From assembly GCA_018136815.1 (NCBI GenBank), contig CM030933.1, forward strand, positions 1,869,524 to 1,933,523: a stretch of DNA of 64,000 nucleotides. The letters are read 5' to 3'. The DNA is from Isochrysis galbana. Lineage: Eukaryota > Haptophyta > Isochrysidales > Isochrysidaceae. Below, piece by piece: positions 45,073 to 55,200 of the stretch. Position 1 is the first letter of the stretch, and each line of letters opens with the position of its first letter. Made by a program: the position numbers and the translations under genes. A model generated the notes under the pieces. The model saw only the letters and a list, made by a program, of their open reading frames with translations. It was not told the DNA's origin and did no database searches.

Positions 45073-45930
45073 AACTATCAGTAAAACTGATAGGGTCATG
45101 GGGGCCCCGTGCCCCCCCCCTTCCATCGCAGACACCCCCTGGGTGGGCCTGCACACTCAACCTCAGCCCCTGCCTACTGGCAGGGGCTGAGCTGACATCA
45201 CACTGGCACAGACCCTCGCCGAGCGCGCATCGCGCGCCGCACGCATTCGCCTGCACTGGCCCCTGCTCGTACTGACCCCCCCCTCCACCACTGAGCCACA
45301 GACCACCTGAGCCGCCAGGAGGGCACCCAGGACCAGCGAGGCCAGCGAGGGAGAGGCAGGAGAGGCCAGGGGCCCAGCCCCAGCCTCCACTGCCCCCTGA
45401 GCTGGCCCAGCTGGCCCTCTGGGGGGGCCTGAGGGTCCCCTCAGAGGGGTGCCATGGCGCGCGCAGGCATCGCACGCCCGTAGGAGAACGAAGAGAACCG
45501 CGAGAAAAGAACGACAAAAAAAACGACGCGATCTGACCCAAGAAAAGGTAAGACTCACGCTTGTTTACGGTATGTTTACAAGCCGACACCCCGAGCGACA
45601 CACGAATGCCGCGAAGACGCGGAGATACTTGAAAAAGACGCGAGGAGAGGGGGCCGAGACCTCCTAGGGGCACGAAGTGTCACATGCAACAGGCGTTTAC
45701 GTTTGTTTTGCCACAGGAACACCACACCAGCAGGTCTGCCCCAGCCCACCCCCTGCACTTGGCCCGTTGTAGTGCACGCGGCCCCCCCCCCCGATACCAA
45801 AAACAAAGGAATGAAGGGGGTGGTGTAAGGGAGTGAGTAAACTGGGGTATAGGCGATGTCGTGAGTGAGTACCGTGAGTACGTGGACTGTATAGCTAGCG
45901 TGAGTAGCCCGAATCTTCAGAAGTTTTATT
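45073..45930 (+). mobile_element. Nested non-autonomous LINE relative with 17-bp TSD
   Basis: The 858-bp insertion is bounded by the perfect 17-bp duplication ATAATGTGTTTAGGGAC (45056-45072 and 45931-45947). Its first bases repeat the start of its host (hairpin CTATCAGT-AAA-ACTGATAG, GGGTC, ATG), and its last bases repeat the host's end (GTAGCCCGAATCTTCAGAAG, short T run). The interior is unrelated to the LINE ORF. It includes the module at 45452-45720 with candidate splice sites. The relation is that of a short parasite sharing both ends with its helper, as with RIME/ingi in trypanosomes. Confidence 0.92.
45452..45720 (+). other. Module with intron-like borders, also present inverted at 13840-14175
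   Basis: This block (GCCATGGCGCGCGCAGGC, a GAACGAAGAG stretch, AAAAAAAACGACGCGAT, then AAAAGGTAAGACTC and finally TTTTGCCACAGGAACAC) is found in reverse orientation in the SINE-like copy 3. Both copies keep a GTAAG site and a pyrimidine-rich ...CAG or ...CCAG site at the corresponding ends (45548/45716 here; 14044/13855 on the minus strand there). It may be a captured 5' region of a spliced host gene. Confidence 0.6.
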
Positions 45931-45947
45931 ATAATGTGTTTAGGGAC

Positions 45948-47183
45948 TTTGAGGCGACTCAACCGTACAGCAGGGAGGAATGTGCGCAATATCTTAGAAA
46001 TAATGACACGTATATACAATTCAAAGGAGAATATATCCCAAGGGACAACTTTCTAGAAACATGGGACATACTAGTAAACCACGCAACGTCGACGATGTCA
46101 GCAGCGGAGGATGCAGAAGCGAGGGGGGACACACCCTCCGGGCGCGAAACCAGGGAACAAAAAGACCCGATGAAACCACCACCCGAACTACATATCACGC
46201 AAGATGGAGAATACTATGTAAAGAACAAAGGCACATGGTACGAAGCGGAGCTTTCGTACCTGGGCACACCAATAATGGGTAAAATAACCAACGTCCCGCC
46301 GAACCTCGACACCTCCCCGCCGGCGAGGCGGGGAGAAGGCTACAAGTCCAACAAGAGACTGGAGTACCCGCTAGCCGATGAAAACACTTTGGACGGCAAA
46401 ACGCCGCTCGACACCATGGAGGTAGCGCACCTCACCATGGCCCTCCAGCGAGCGTGCCGCAAGCGCAAGCGCCTCACGGGACCGTCCAAATGGGAAGAGA
46501 AACTGCAAATACCATCAAACACATGGGCACACCTAGCTAAGCTATATACGTCCCCAATGGTGACGGCAAGAGACACGCACCTACACTTCAAACACATAAC
46601 ACATAGACGAGTAGGCACGTATAATCGATTCCCCGATAGAACAAACACTTGCCGCATATGCAGAGCGGCAGACGAATCCTCGACGCACCTGGGAGAATGC
46701 CCCGGGATAACCAGGGTGCTGGACGAGCTGAACAAAATCGCGAGGTTCTCACCCAGCGCCGAAAGAAGTAGAGAAGACATCATCATTGACAACCTATTCA
46801 TATTCCCCAAGGGAGACGCCCCGAGAGCGCTATACACTCTATACATACTGGCATGGAGATACATCATAACGGACTTCTATAGGATTCACTATGAAAGTAT
46901 AGACTACTCAATAGAATCAATACTCATAAGAATAATAGAGAGATACACTGCTTTGAGTAAAGCTCTCTTATTCGCGCACGAGACCGACTCAGCACGAACG
47001 GCCCAAGCGGGCATGGGAAGACAACCCAAAAAAAGGATAGACGTCGGCGACCTAAGGCCCGTGTTCAATATAAGTGACAAAGGTGGGCTCAAACCCAGCG
47101 TGGAGCTAGCCGAGCTAGCCACCAAGCTGAGGATTGCGCACGCCATCCAAGAAACCGAAGAGCGGGGCGAAGAGGACGAATAA
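45948..47183 (+). CDS. LINE ORF, second part (zinc-knuckle C terminus)
   Basis: This continues the frame of 44140-45072 after the nested insertion: FEATQPYSREECAQYLRNND (counterpart in the 5433-8594 LINE: NNLDTPYTKEECAQYLDHLP). It keeps the Cys-His motif C-x2-C-x8-H-x3-C in CRICRAADESSTHLGEC near 46650-46700, the LYILAWRYIITDFYRI segment near 46850 and a basic/acidic end. The open frame itself extends upstream to 45861 inside the nested element, but that part is not homologous. Likely nucleic-acid binding. Confidence 0.75.
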   Translation, partial: FEATQPYSREECAQYLRNNDTYIQFKGEYIPRDNFLETWDILVNHATSTMSAAEDAEARGDTPSGRETREQKDPMKPPPELHITQDGEYYVKNKGTWYEAELSYLGTPIMGKITNVPPNLDTSPPARRGEGYKSNKRLEYPLADENTLDGKTPLDTMEVAHLTMALQRACRKRKRLTGPSKWEEKLQIPSNTWAHLAKLYTSPMVTARDTHLHFKHITHRRVGTYNRFPDRTNTCRICRAADESSTHLGECPGITRVLDELNKIARFSPSAERSREDIIIDNLFIFPKGDAPRALYTLYILAWRYIITDFYRIHYESIDYSIESILIRIIERYTALSKALLFAHETDSARTAQAGMGRQPKKRIDVGDLRPVFNISDKGGLKPSVELAELATKLRIAHAIQETEERGEEDE

Positions 47184-47491
47184 AACACCAACACATCCGG
47201 CAAGGGAGGACAGCGCTGGAAGCGACGCGACCTAGACGAGACCCAACTGACAAAGCGAGGCCGAGAGAACAAGACATGCGTGGAAGAAACACCAAAAGGC
47301 CTGCCCAAACACCATACTCCAAACCAGACCTCAGGTAGTGCACCGAGGTCGGACCCCGGAAACCAAAGAAAAAGGAATGAAGGGGGGCAGGGGAGGAGGT
47401 GGAGAGAGGGAAGTGAAGGGCGATGGGGATAGAGGGGGAGAGTCCTGTAGACGGTAGGTGTGTAGCCCTGAACCTTCAGATGTTTTTTTTT

Positions 47492-47560
47492 AATGTTAAA
47501 AAGCCCCTGTTCGACCGCCCTACTTGTTGACTGAGTAAAACGTATTTTTGACTATTTTTT
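47492..47560. repeat. Right target duplication and GACCGCCCTAC motif
   Basis: After the 14-bp duplication the pre-insertion sequence continues as CCTGTTCGACCGCCCTACTT, a relative of the 19-bp motif bordering the LINE region at 4891 and 8723. The LINE therefore landed inside a pre-existing copy of this terminus. Confidence 0.55.
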
Positions 47561-47597
47561 AAATTCGGGTTATTTTCGTGATGAAACCGAAGAGTTG

Positions 47598-47844
<247 letters not shown>

Positions 47845-47966
47845 TTTCTTCCTCTTCACGCACTCTCTCACTGATGATTTCTCTTACTTCTCTCTCCCTG
47901 TCTTTTCTCTCTCTCTCCTCTCTTCCTTCCTTCCTCCCGTCCTCTTCCCGCCTCCCGGCGGCCACC

Positions 47967-49016
47967 ATGTGGTCCCTCTCGCTCTACGCCCTCGCCTTCG
48001 CACTGGCCGGACGCCATCCCCACCGCCACCACTCTCAACGCTCGACGGATCCACGAATGCCCGAGGGGCCAGAATGCGCCATCCACGCACAGAGCCTCCA
48101 CGCAGCCCTCTCTGGCGCTTCTCTCTTGAGGGCTTCCATCCTCAGCGGGAGATACTCCGGCCGAGCGAGGGCTCCACACCAATGGAGCACGCTTCTCCAG
48201 CTCCTTCCGGCGAAGGTCGAGGCTGTACATTCCAAGGGAAAGCTCATCTACTGGCTCCTCCAGCCAGAGGACCCGCAATTTGAGGGAGAGCTCTCGCTAT
48301 GGTCAACCCTCGGTATGAGCGGCGGCTGGGCACTCGAGAGGACCGCTCATTCGCGCGTATGCCTCGAGATTGACGCGGAGTGCGGCCGCTTCTTCGTCTT
48401 CTACAACGACCAGCGCAATTTCGGCGTGCTCACCGTTTGCTTGCGGCGTGCGCAGCTCGAAGCCAAGCTCGCAAGCCTCGGGCCCGACTGGTTGGGCGCC
48501 CGAAAGCCAATAGGCAGCGGTGCGGGCGCGCGGGCGGACGGCCTACCTCTCTGTGATTTTTTGAGTATTGTGCACTCCCAGTGCTCAAACAGGCGCCGTG
48601 CCGCAGTGCCCGTCGCCAAGTTTTTGATGGACCAGAAGAAGACGTCGGGCATCGGTAACTACTTGCTCTCCGAGATCCTCTTCAAGGCACGCGTGTACCC
48701 TTGGGCGCGGTGCGGCGCGCTCGACGAGGCGGACTGGACGCGCGTCCACGCCGCGGCACTAGAGACCACACGCGCTAGTTATGTGGCGCAGACGCTCCTG
48801 GTTCTCGAGGGCGACGCGAGTGCCCCGACCCTCTCTGCCACACGAGGCACCTTAACTGCGATTGAGCCGAGTTTCACGCTACTTGTCTATCGGCGCGAGC
48901 GCACCGCGTGCGGCTCTCGTGTGTTGCGCGACACCGGCCCACATGGCCGCTCAGTGTTTTGGGTACCGGAGATGCAGTTGTGCGGTAGGGAGGATCTAGC
49001 GGAGCTTTCGCCGTAA
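47967..49016 (+). CDS. Fpg/Nei-family DNA glycosylase, zincless finger type
   Basis: A 349-residue base-excision-repair enzyme that removes oxidised bases and nicks the DNA. The ATG at 47967 lies in GCCACCATG, a strong initiation context, and opens a hydrophobic then basic 30-residue leader (MWSLSLYALAFALAGR...). Residues 31-36 are MPEGPE, the invariant family start in which Pro32 would be the catalytic amine and Glu33 the acid. SKGKLIYWL (about 90-98) carries the conserved Lys. The H2TH region has FLMDQKKTSGIGNYLLSEIL (about 213-235). The C-terminal hairpin ends GPHGRSVFWVPEMQ with the family Arg but without the four zinc Cys, as in NEIL1-like and plant/fungal zincless enzymes. The leader suggests an organelle form; starting at Met31 would give a nuclear form. 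Confidence 0.92.
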   Translation: MWSLSLYALAFALAGRHPHRHHSQRSTDPRMPEGPECAIHAQSLHAALSGASLLRASILSGRYSGRARAPHQWSTLLQLLPAKVEAVHSKGKLIYWLLQPEDPQFEGELSLWSTLGMSGGWALERTAHSRVCLEIDAECGRFFVFYNDQRNFGVLTVCLRRAQLEAKLASLGPDWLGARKPIGSGAGARADGLPLCDFLSIVHSQCSNRRRAAVPVAKFLMDQKKTSGIGNYLLSEILFKARVYPWARCGALDEADWTRVHAAALETTRASYVAQTLLVLEGDASAPTLSATRGTLTAIEPSFTLLVYRRERTACGSRVLRDTGPHGRSVFWVPEMQLCGREDLAELSP

Positions 49017-49595
49017 GGAGCAGGCGGGTCGTGCGGTACTACAGATCGATGCGCTTTGCGGGCCCAAGCTTAAAGCCTAGTGGCACAAACGGCGAGATGG
49101 CGCCACGGGCGCGGGCGTCTTGCTATACATTTGCCCTGAATGTGCCCTTTGCACCCTTGCCGGAGCGGGCCAACGGCTAGTTGCTATTTCACTGCATGCG
49201 AATAATTCACATCGTCACATCGCACGCCACTAGTCTTGCGCGCCGGCCTTGCTCGGACGCAGCGCGCCTATCTATGGTAGCCCGGTCACTCACTATAGGG
49301 GTGCGGAGGGCACCAGCTACAATGGGTAAGTGAAGGTCTAAATAAGCTTCCTATGAGTTCCGGTAGGATGGATCAGCAAAAAAATTGGGGGGTTCCCCGG
49401 CGCAATTTGCAATTTTCGAAAAATACCGAATTTTAGGCCTTCGAAGACGGTGCGCGAAATATAGGCTCGGGCCCCCTCCGGTATACTTTAGGGAGGTCCT
49501 TCATGCGAGGCACAAACATCGAATGACGAGGACTTTTGTGACACCGACTCATTGGGTCCACAAGGCCTAGTTCTATGCACACTGAACGATTCAAA
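49017..49595. other. Intergenic, Nei 3' flank
   Basis: No gene is seen; an A-run and a G-run lie at 49376-49395. Confidence 0.4.
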
Positions 49596-50350
49596 AAACT
49601 AGTGTTATAGTTTTAGCGATGGAGCGCGCGCCGACCGCTCCCACCTCCCAGCTCCAGCTCCCAGCCCCCCGCCGCCATGACGCCCCACCGGGGCCGCCCC
49701 AAGCCGCCGGAGCCGAAGCGCTCGCAGGCCGCCCCCCTGACCGACAGCGATGTTGACATGATCCTCCCGCTCTCGCCTCCCCAGCAGCCACACACGCAGG
49801 GAACAGGCAGAGTCCTGTTCCCTACAGACCAATAGGGTCAGCCTCTGGCCCTGCCGCCTGCCTCTGCCGCCATGCCACCACAACAAGGACTCCCCATGGT
49901 GGGTGGCAGCCCTGCTGCCACCCCCATGGAGGCAACTCCTACCTTCAGTGCACCCCACGGGGGCGGGCACTTGACTCAACAATCAATCATTGGAGCCTTT
50001 ATGGCTTCCAACAGCCAACAAACCCTCCAACAACACTGCATAGAAGTCGTACGCTGAGGTGGCTGGCCCCAAAGGGAAGCACCCACAAGAAGCACAGAAA
50101 GCCCCACAACTGCCCAGTCAACAACCACAGCAGCCCTCGCGCAAGCGGGCGGATCCACAGTCGGAACCGAAGCCAATTCAAACCCACAACACACAATTTA
50201 CTTCACCACACCCTCATGATGAGGAGGAGGAGCCGGATGAAACTCCCTTCTTCATCCAGCTAGCACAACTAGCTGAAGACAAGAAAGAGATCAAGAGTGA
50301 GGACGTTGCAATACTCATGCAGTTTCTTCTCTCCAAGCTAGAGGGCTCAA
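49596..50350 (+). mobile_element. LINE 5' end and ORF1, frame-shifted, cut by another element
   Basis: The hairpin AAACTA-GTGTTA-TAGTTT (49596-49613) is followed 5 nt later by ATGGAGCGCGCGCC. The ORF1 product is readable in pieces with frameshifts: TDSDVDMILPLSPPQQP near 49740, a Pro/Gly-rich part near 49870-50040, then PSRKRADPQSEPKP (50135) and PDETPFFIQLAQLAEDKK (50233) followed by EDVAILMQFLLSKLEGS. The last portion is repeated almost word for word at 63835-64000. The motif SRKRADP is a likely nuclear signal; the helix-rich end may be a self-association region. The sequence is cut at 50350, where a second 5' hairpin begins. Confidence 0.75.
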
Positions 50351-50446
50351 CTAAGTTTATACTTAGACGCGATGGAGCGCGCCGACGCGACTCCCCTCTC
50401 CTTCGGGCCCGGTGGAAAAAACCTATCGGGGATCGGTGCACACCAA
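50351..50446 (+). mobile_element. LINE-family 5' end (hairpin plus first codons)
   Basis: CTAAGT-TTAT-ACTTAG (50351-50366) then 5 nt and ATGGAGCGCGCCGACG, another copy of the family start, inserted in the ORF1 described before. It is followed at 50447 by a different repeat. Confidence 0.7.
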
Positions 50447-50753
50447 GACGACGGACAACGACACCCAGGAAAACACCCCGACTCTCGCCCCACGACTTTC
50501 TCACATAACTCGACTGAAATCAAACCCAAACACTCCGATCAGACAACGACGGACGACGATCAAAGGGCGATCTGTCGGCGATCTTGTCTGGAACGGGAAT
50601 CGCACCATAACGGAATCGAGGGGCAATCTTGCTACGCAGGATTCCAAGAGACCTACCAAATAAGACGAAAGGAGTGCGATGTGCCTAAGGGGGAGATGCG
50701 AAGAGGTCGCAAATTAAACCTGATTGCCCCCAGAAGCAGATAAAGAACCGCAG
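50447..50753. repeat. 307-bp direct repeat, copy A
   Basis: It is nearly identical to 51070-51376 (GACGACGGACA ... ATAAAGAACCGCAG). It could be a long terminal repeat of a small element or of the neighbouring chromovirus (read on the minus strand), but TG...CA ends are not clear. Confidence 0.75.
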
Positions 50754-51069
50754 TGACGAATTGTGATGGCCCTTAGGGCCTGAGGGCAATGAGGAAGGTG
50801 GCAAGCCGGCGGCAGGCGCGGCTGAGGAGACGGCTTCGGAGACGATGACGGGCTGAAGCCCGTCAGCAGAGGAAGGCGGGCAGGCGGGCTTGAGCGAGGG
50901 CGAGGACGGCGGCGAGAACGACATGGAACGAGCGGCGAGAGGCAAGGGCGAGTGAGAGGAGGGCTGTGATGGCAGGGGCTGGCGAGGCGAGGCGAGTTTG
51001 TTGGGTACGAGTGTTACGAGAGCGAGAGCGACGAGAGCGAGAGCGACGACGGATGACGACTGACGACAG
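50754..51069. other. Spacer between the 307-bp repeats
   Basis: G/A-rich sequence with short GCGAGA/GACGA repetitions and no coding evidence. A spacer of only 316 bp argues for a non-autonomous element or a tandem duplication. Confidence 0.4.
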
Positions 51070-51376
51070 GACGACGGACAGAGACACCCAGGAAAACACC
51101 CCGACTCTCGCCCCACGACTTTCTCACATAACTCGACTGAAATCAAACCCAAACACTCCGATCAGACAACGACGGAAGACGATCAAAGGGCGATCTGTCG
51201 GCGATCTTGTCTGGAACGGGAATCGCACCATAACGGAAACGAGGGGCAATCCTGCTGCACAAGATTCCAAGAGACCTACCAAATAAGACGAAAGGAGTGC
51301 GATGTGCCTAAGGGGGAGATACGAAGAGGTCGCAAATTAAACCTGATTGCCCCCAGAAGCAGATAAAGAACCGCAG
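51070..51376. repeat. 307-bp direct repeat, copy B
   Basis: Partner of 50447-50753, with a few point differences (ACGA to GAGA near the start, GATGCG to GATACG near the end). The following 25 bp partially repeat the inner phrase GCAAATTAAACCT. Confidence 0.75.
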
Positions 51377-51879
51377 GGGAGATAGCAAATTAAACCTATC
51401 TGCGAGGCGCCTGGGAGGAAGAAAGGTAGGGAAACTTCCCTTCTCTTTCGAGAGAAAGAGAGAGGGCGCTCCACAACCCACGATCCCATGCATCCAAGCG
51501 AAGCTTTTGACCGAGAACGAGAACGAGAGAATTATAACGATAAATACCGAACGACGAAGAGAAGAGCGAAGCCTAACGAGTGTCGATTCGCGAATGCGAC
51601 ACCCCCCTGCTAGGATCGAGCGTCCCGCGAGGAAAGAAGAGAACCTAACGGACATCGGAGAGCTCCAAGCAAGCCACGAGAAAGGCAGAAGAGCAATCCT
51701 GAACGAGACCGAATGAGCCAAGAGCGAAGAGCGAATAAATCCGAAGAGCGAATGAAACAATAAATCTGAAGAGCGAATGAAACAATAAATCCGAATGGAG
51801 GGAGAGCCGCGCACCCAACGCCGAACCAAGACGGAAGACGTGATGAGCGACGCACCGAGAAGTTACGAATTACGAACAA

Positions 51880-52170
51880 CGAACAATCGAGGACCGAGGA
51901 GAACGCGGAACGACAAGAATCGAGAATCGAGAGCGAGAAACGAAGAACGCGGAACGACGAGAATCGAGAATCGAAGAACGAGAAACGAAGAACGCGGAAC
52001 GACGAGAATCGAGAATCGACGATGAATCGAAGAACGAGAAACGAAGAACGCGGAACGACGAGAATCGAGAATCGACGATGAATCGAAGAACGAGAAACGA
52101 AGAACGCGGAACGACGAGAATCGAGAATCGAGAATCGAAGAACGAACGACGAACGACGAACGACGAACTA
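51880..52170. repeat. ~56-bp tandem repeat (GAATCGAAGAACGAGAAACG unit)
   Basis: Units containing GAATCGAAGAACGAGAAACG and AAGAACGCGGAACGACGAGA follow each other about four times with small variations, ending in GAACGACGAACGACG. It lies between the chromovirus pol stop and the 307-bp repeats, probably in the 3' LTR or untranslated part. Frames across it are artefacts. Confidence 0.85.
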
Positions 52171-52296
52171 TAAGAATAGTGCGCGACGATCGAAGAGACA
52201 GGAAGTACCACACCCGTCCGGACGATAAGGTGTAGAATCGGCGGCCGGCGCGGCAGACCGCAGGACTCAACGCTGCAACCCATCCCCTTCTCTCTT

Positions 52297-55200
52297 TTAC
52301 GAGAGTTTTACCTGGATGTTTGGGCGGTGTGGCGGCACCCAAGTCACAACGCGGCGTCTCCTGTTCTTCGATATATGAGTAGTCGAACAGCCAACGGCGA
52401 AAGGCGGCGAGATAGTACGACGGGCTCGGCACGTCACGCGCGAGCTAAACGACGAGGTACGGGGGTCTCCTGACAGAGCGCAGCGAAAGGGGAGGGAGAT
52501 CCATCCTCCGTGGTCGAAAGGGGGGGCGAGCCATACCTCTCTTCCCGCGGGGGGAAATATTCGGCGACCGCGAGGGGGAAATTCGGCGACCGCGGGGGGG
52601 AACTGGAAAAGAATTCCCGTACGTTCCCGTACCGCGATCAAACGTAAACGACGGCGTTGAGAGATATCTGAAGGGGCGTGACAGTCGCGACTGTCAGAAG
52701 AACGCAGAGGGTGTATCGAGGAGAGAGACGAGGGTGCGATCCGATGGCGACAGGCGTGCGAGAGCTCGGAGCGACAGCGAACGAAGGTAGGCGAGGCAAG
52801 GGCAGCGTGCGCAAATGCGTGGGAGCCAAACCACGGGGAACCGCGCGACGACCCCGACGAGTACCACCACTGCCCGAGGACGAAGACCGCGTGCTGCGGC
52901 CGCATCATTGGACCTGCAGGGTTGGCAACAGACGGGCGGGCTGAGACGGGCAACTGGGAGACATGAGCAATGGGGCCACTGTGCGAGGACGGTGCGAGGC
53001 GAGGCGAGCGGCGCGGGGCCTGATGATCCAAGCCGGTGGTCTCGGATCCCACGGGAGCTTCGATCGCGTGCGACGTCGGCGGGGCTGAGACGGTCTGAGA
53101 TTGTGATTCTGCAGCCCGCTTTCTCATCTGAGGCTTACGAAGAGGCGGGAAGGGGTGAGCATCATCATAGGCGGTGACGAGCGACTCGCAGCGGCGAAGC
53201 AATTCGGCTAGCGGCTCCCATGTGGCCGCAGCTTTCGCGTAACCACGCCACTTGACGAGATACTGCCTGGAATCACCTCGACCCTTGCGGTCAAGGAGTG
53301 AATCCACCAGATACTCATCTGTTTGGACAGGATCTTCATCTGTGAGGGTATAGTAGGGACGGAGGTTAGTCGCATGCACCTCCTCGGAGAGGAGGCGATT
53401 TTCTTGGTCGCGTAGTCGGTAGCGGCCAGCGCCAAGCGCCTCAGCAATGCGGTATGGTCCGCTGTAGTGGTAGAGGAGCTTGTTGCGGTGTCCTGGAATC
53501 TTGCGAACCACCCTATCACCTGGGGCAAATTGGATAGGGGGAGAGTGAGTGCGTAGTGTGTCAGCGAGTGCGTCGGCTTGAGATTCTAAAGTTGCATCAT
53601 AAGCCGCGGCCCACGCCGCCTTTAAACGACAATGCATTTTCCAAGCGTACGAGCGAATTTCCTGAGGTAACTCGGGAGGTGGGCCAGTGTCAGGTGGATC
53701 AGAAAGCTGGGCAGGCAGGCGAAGCTCACGGCCATAGAGCAAGGCAGCAGGCGACATGCGGGTAATGCGATTGGCGGAAGCGCGCATGCTCATTAGAAAG
53801 AACGGGAGATGATCGACCCAATGACCGCCGCCTTCATCAGTAGCGCGAGCCATGTTGATCAATGTTTGCTGAGCTCGTTCGACCAGGCCCACGCTCTCGT
53901 GATGATGAGGTGTGCTCGGCCGCAAGTCGGTGCCGGTGCGCTCGAGGATGATCGAGGTGAGTTGACTAGCGAGATTGCTGCCGGAGTCCGAGCGAAGTTG
54001 CCTTGGTACTCCGTGCCGAGAAACGACGTACGACATGAAGGCGTGAAGAGCGTCGGCACTCGAGGGGTCGCCGTTGTGAGGGGCCGCCTCGATCCAACGA
54101 GTGAGCGAGTCTACGAAAACGAGGAGCTTGTCGAAGCCTCGAGAGCCCTTGATGAAGTCGTGCGTGGGAGCCATCGACACGACGTCGCAAAAGACGATGT
54201 CGAACGGATAGGCGCCGACCTGCGGTCCCTTCGGATCTGCGAGGTGACGGAAGGGAGGCTTAGCTAAGGTGCACTCGTGGCATTGGCGAACGTGCTCACA
54301 GACGTCTGCGTTCATGCCAGGCCAAAAATATCGGTCGCGTAAAAGGCGCGCCATTCGGTTGTCGCCGAGGTGGCACAGGTGGTCGTGAAAGGCTTCGAGG
54401 TAGGCGCGGCGCATCGTCTTCGGCACGTAGAGGTAGAGCTTCTCGCCGTCTCTCGTCGGCACTCGTCGATAGAGTAGTCCTGATCGCAACAGGCATCGCG
54501 AAGATTCGCGACTAAGCCAACGCAAGCGACGGTGATCGAGATCGGGTTTGTGAGGAGACGCGGAGAGGAAGCGAATGAGGTCGTGGCAGTCAGGGTCCTC
54601 GGCCTGTGCCTCCTTGAGCGCCTCGGCGTTAGGTGTACCGACGTCGAGGTAGGAGAGGTTGATAGAATCCCTGGTCGTAGAGGACAATCTGGACGACCGT
54701 TCGTCAGCTTGCAGACTGGATGCCGTGGTGGTACGAGAACGAGAGGCAACGACGGCTGGCGACTGCCCATCCGATGCCGTGGTGGAGCGAGAGCTAGGAA
54801 CGACGGCGGCTAGCAGCTGCCCACCCCCCTGCTTAGGAGCGGACGTCTCCGACGTCCCATCGTCTGCCGCCACCAAGCGTGACACGCCATCCGCGTCTTT
54901 GTGATTAGCGCCCGGCTTGTGCTCGACGGTGAAGCGATACTCGGACAACTTGAGCGCCCATCGCATCAGGCGCGACGCTGGCCCACCCTGGACGGTGTCC
55001 TTCATGGTGTGTAACCAACGGAGAGCTTGGTGATCAATGACGAGGCGGAAGTGCCGGCCCCAAAGGTACGGTCGCCAAGTGCGAATGCTTTCCAAGGCGG
55101 CGAGAAGCTCCACTTCGGTGGTGGTCCAATGACGCTCCGCGGCGGTGAGGCGGCGACCGTAATACGCGACGACATGCTCGTGTCCGTGGTCGTCAATTTG

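Larger units (their letters stand above)
44116..47491 (+). mobile_element. RT-less LINE derivative with 14-bp TSD, carrying a nested element
   Basis: The insertion is bounded by the 14-bp duplication AATGTTAAAAAGCC (44102-44115 and 47492-47505). It starts with the hairpin CTATCAGT-AA-ACTGATAG (44118-44135) and ends with CTTCAGATGTTTTTTTTT. Its single coding frame starts at 44140 (MERAPPPSLAAAALAE), runs through a basic Pro/Thr-rich part, and continues directly (near 44870) into the region that in the LINE at 5433-8594 lies after the reverse transcriptase. The RT itself is missing. The frame is broken only by the nested insertion at 45073-45930. Confidence 0.88.

Noticed and set aside
51880-52170. 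CRISPR-like array.
   Set aside because: Tandem units without distinct spacers; a eukaryotic satellite-like repeat.
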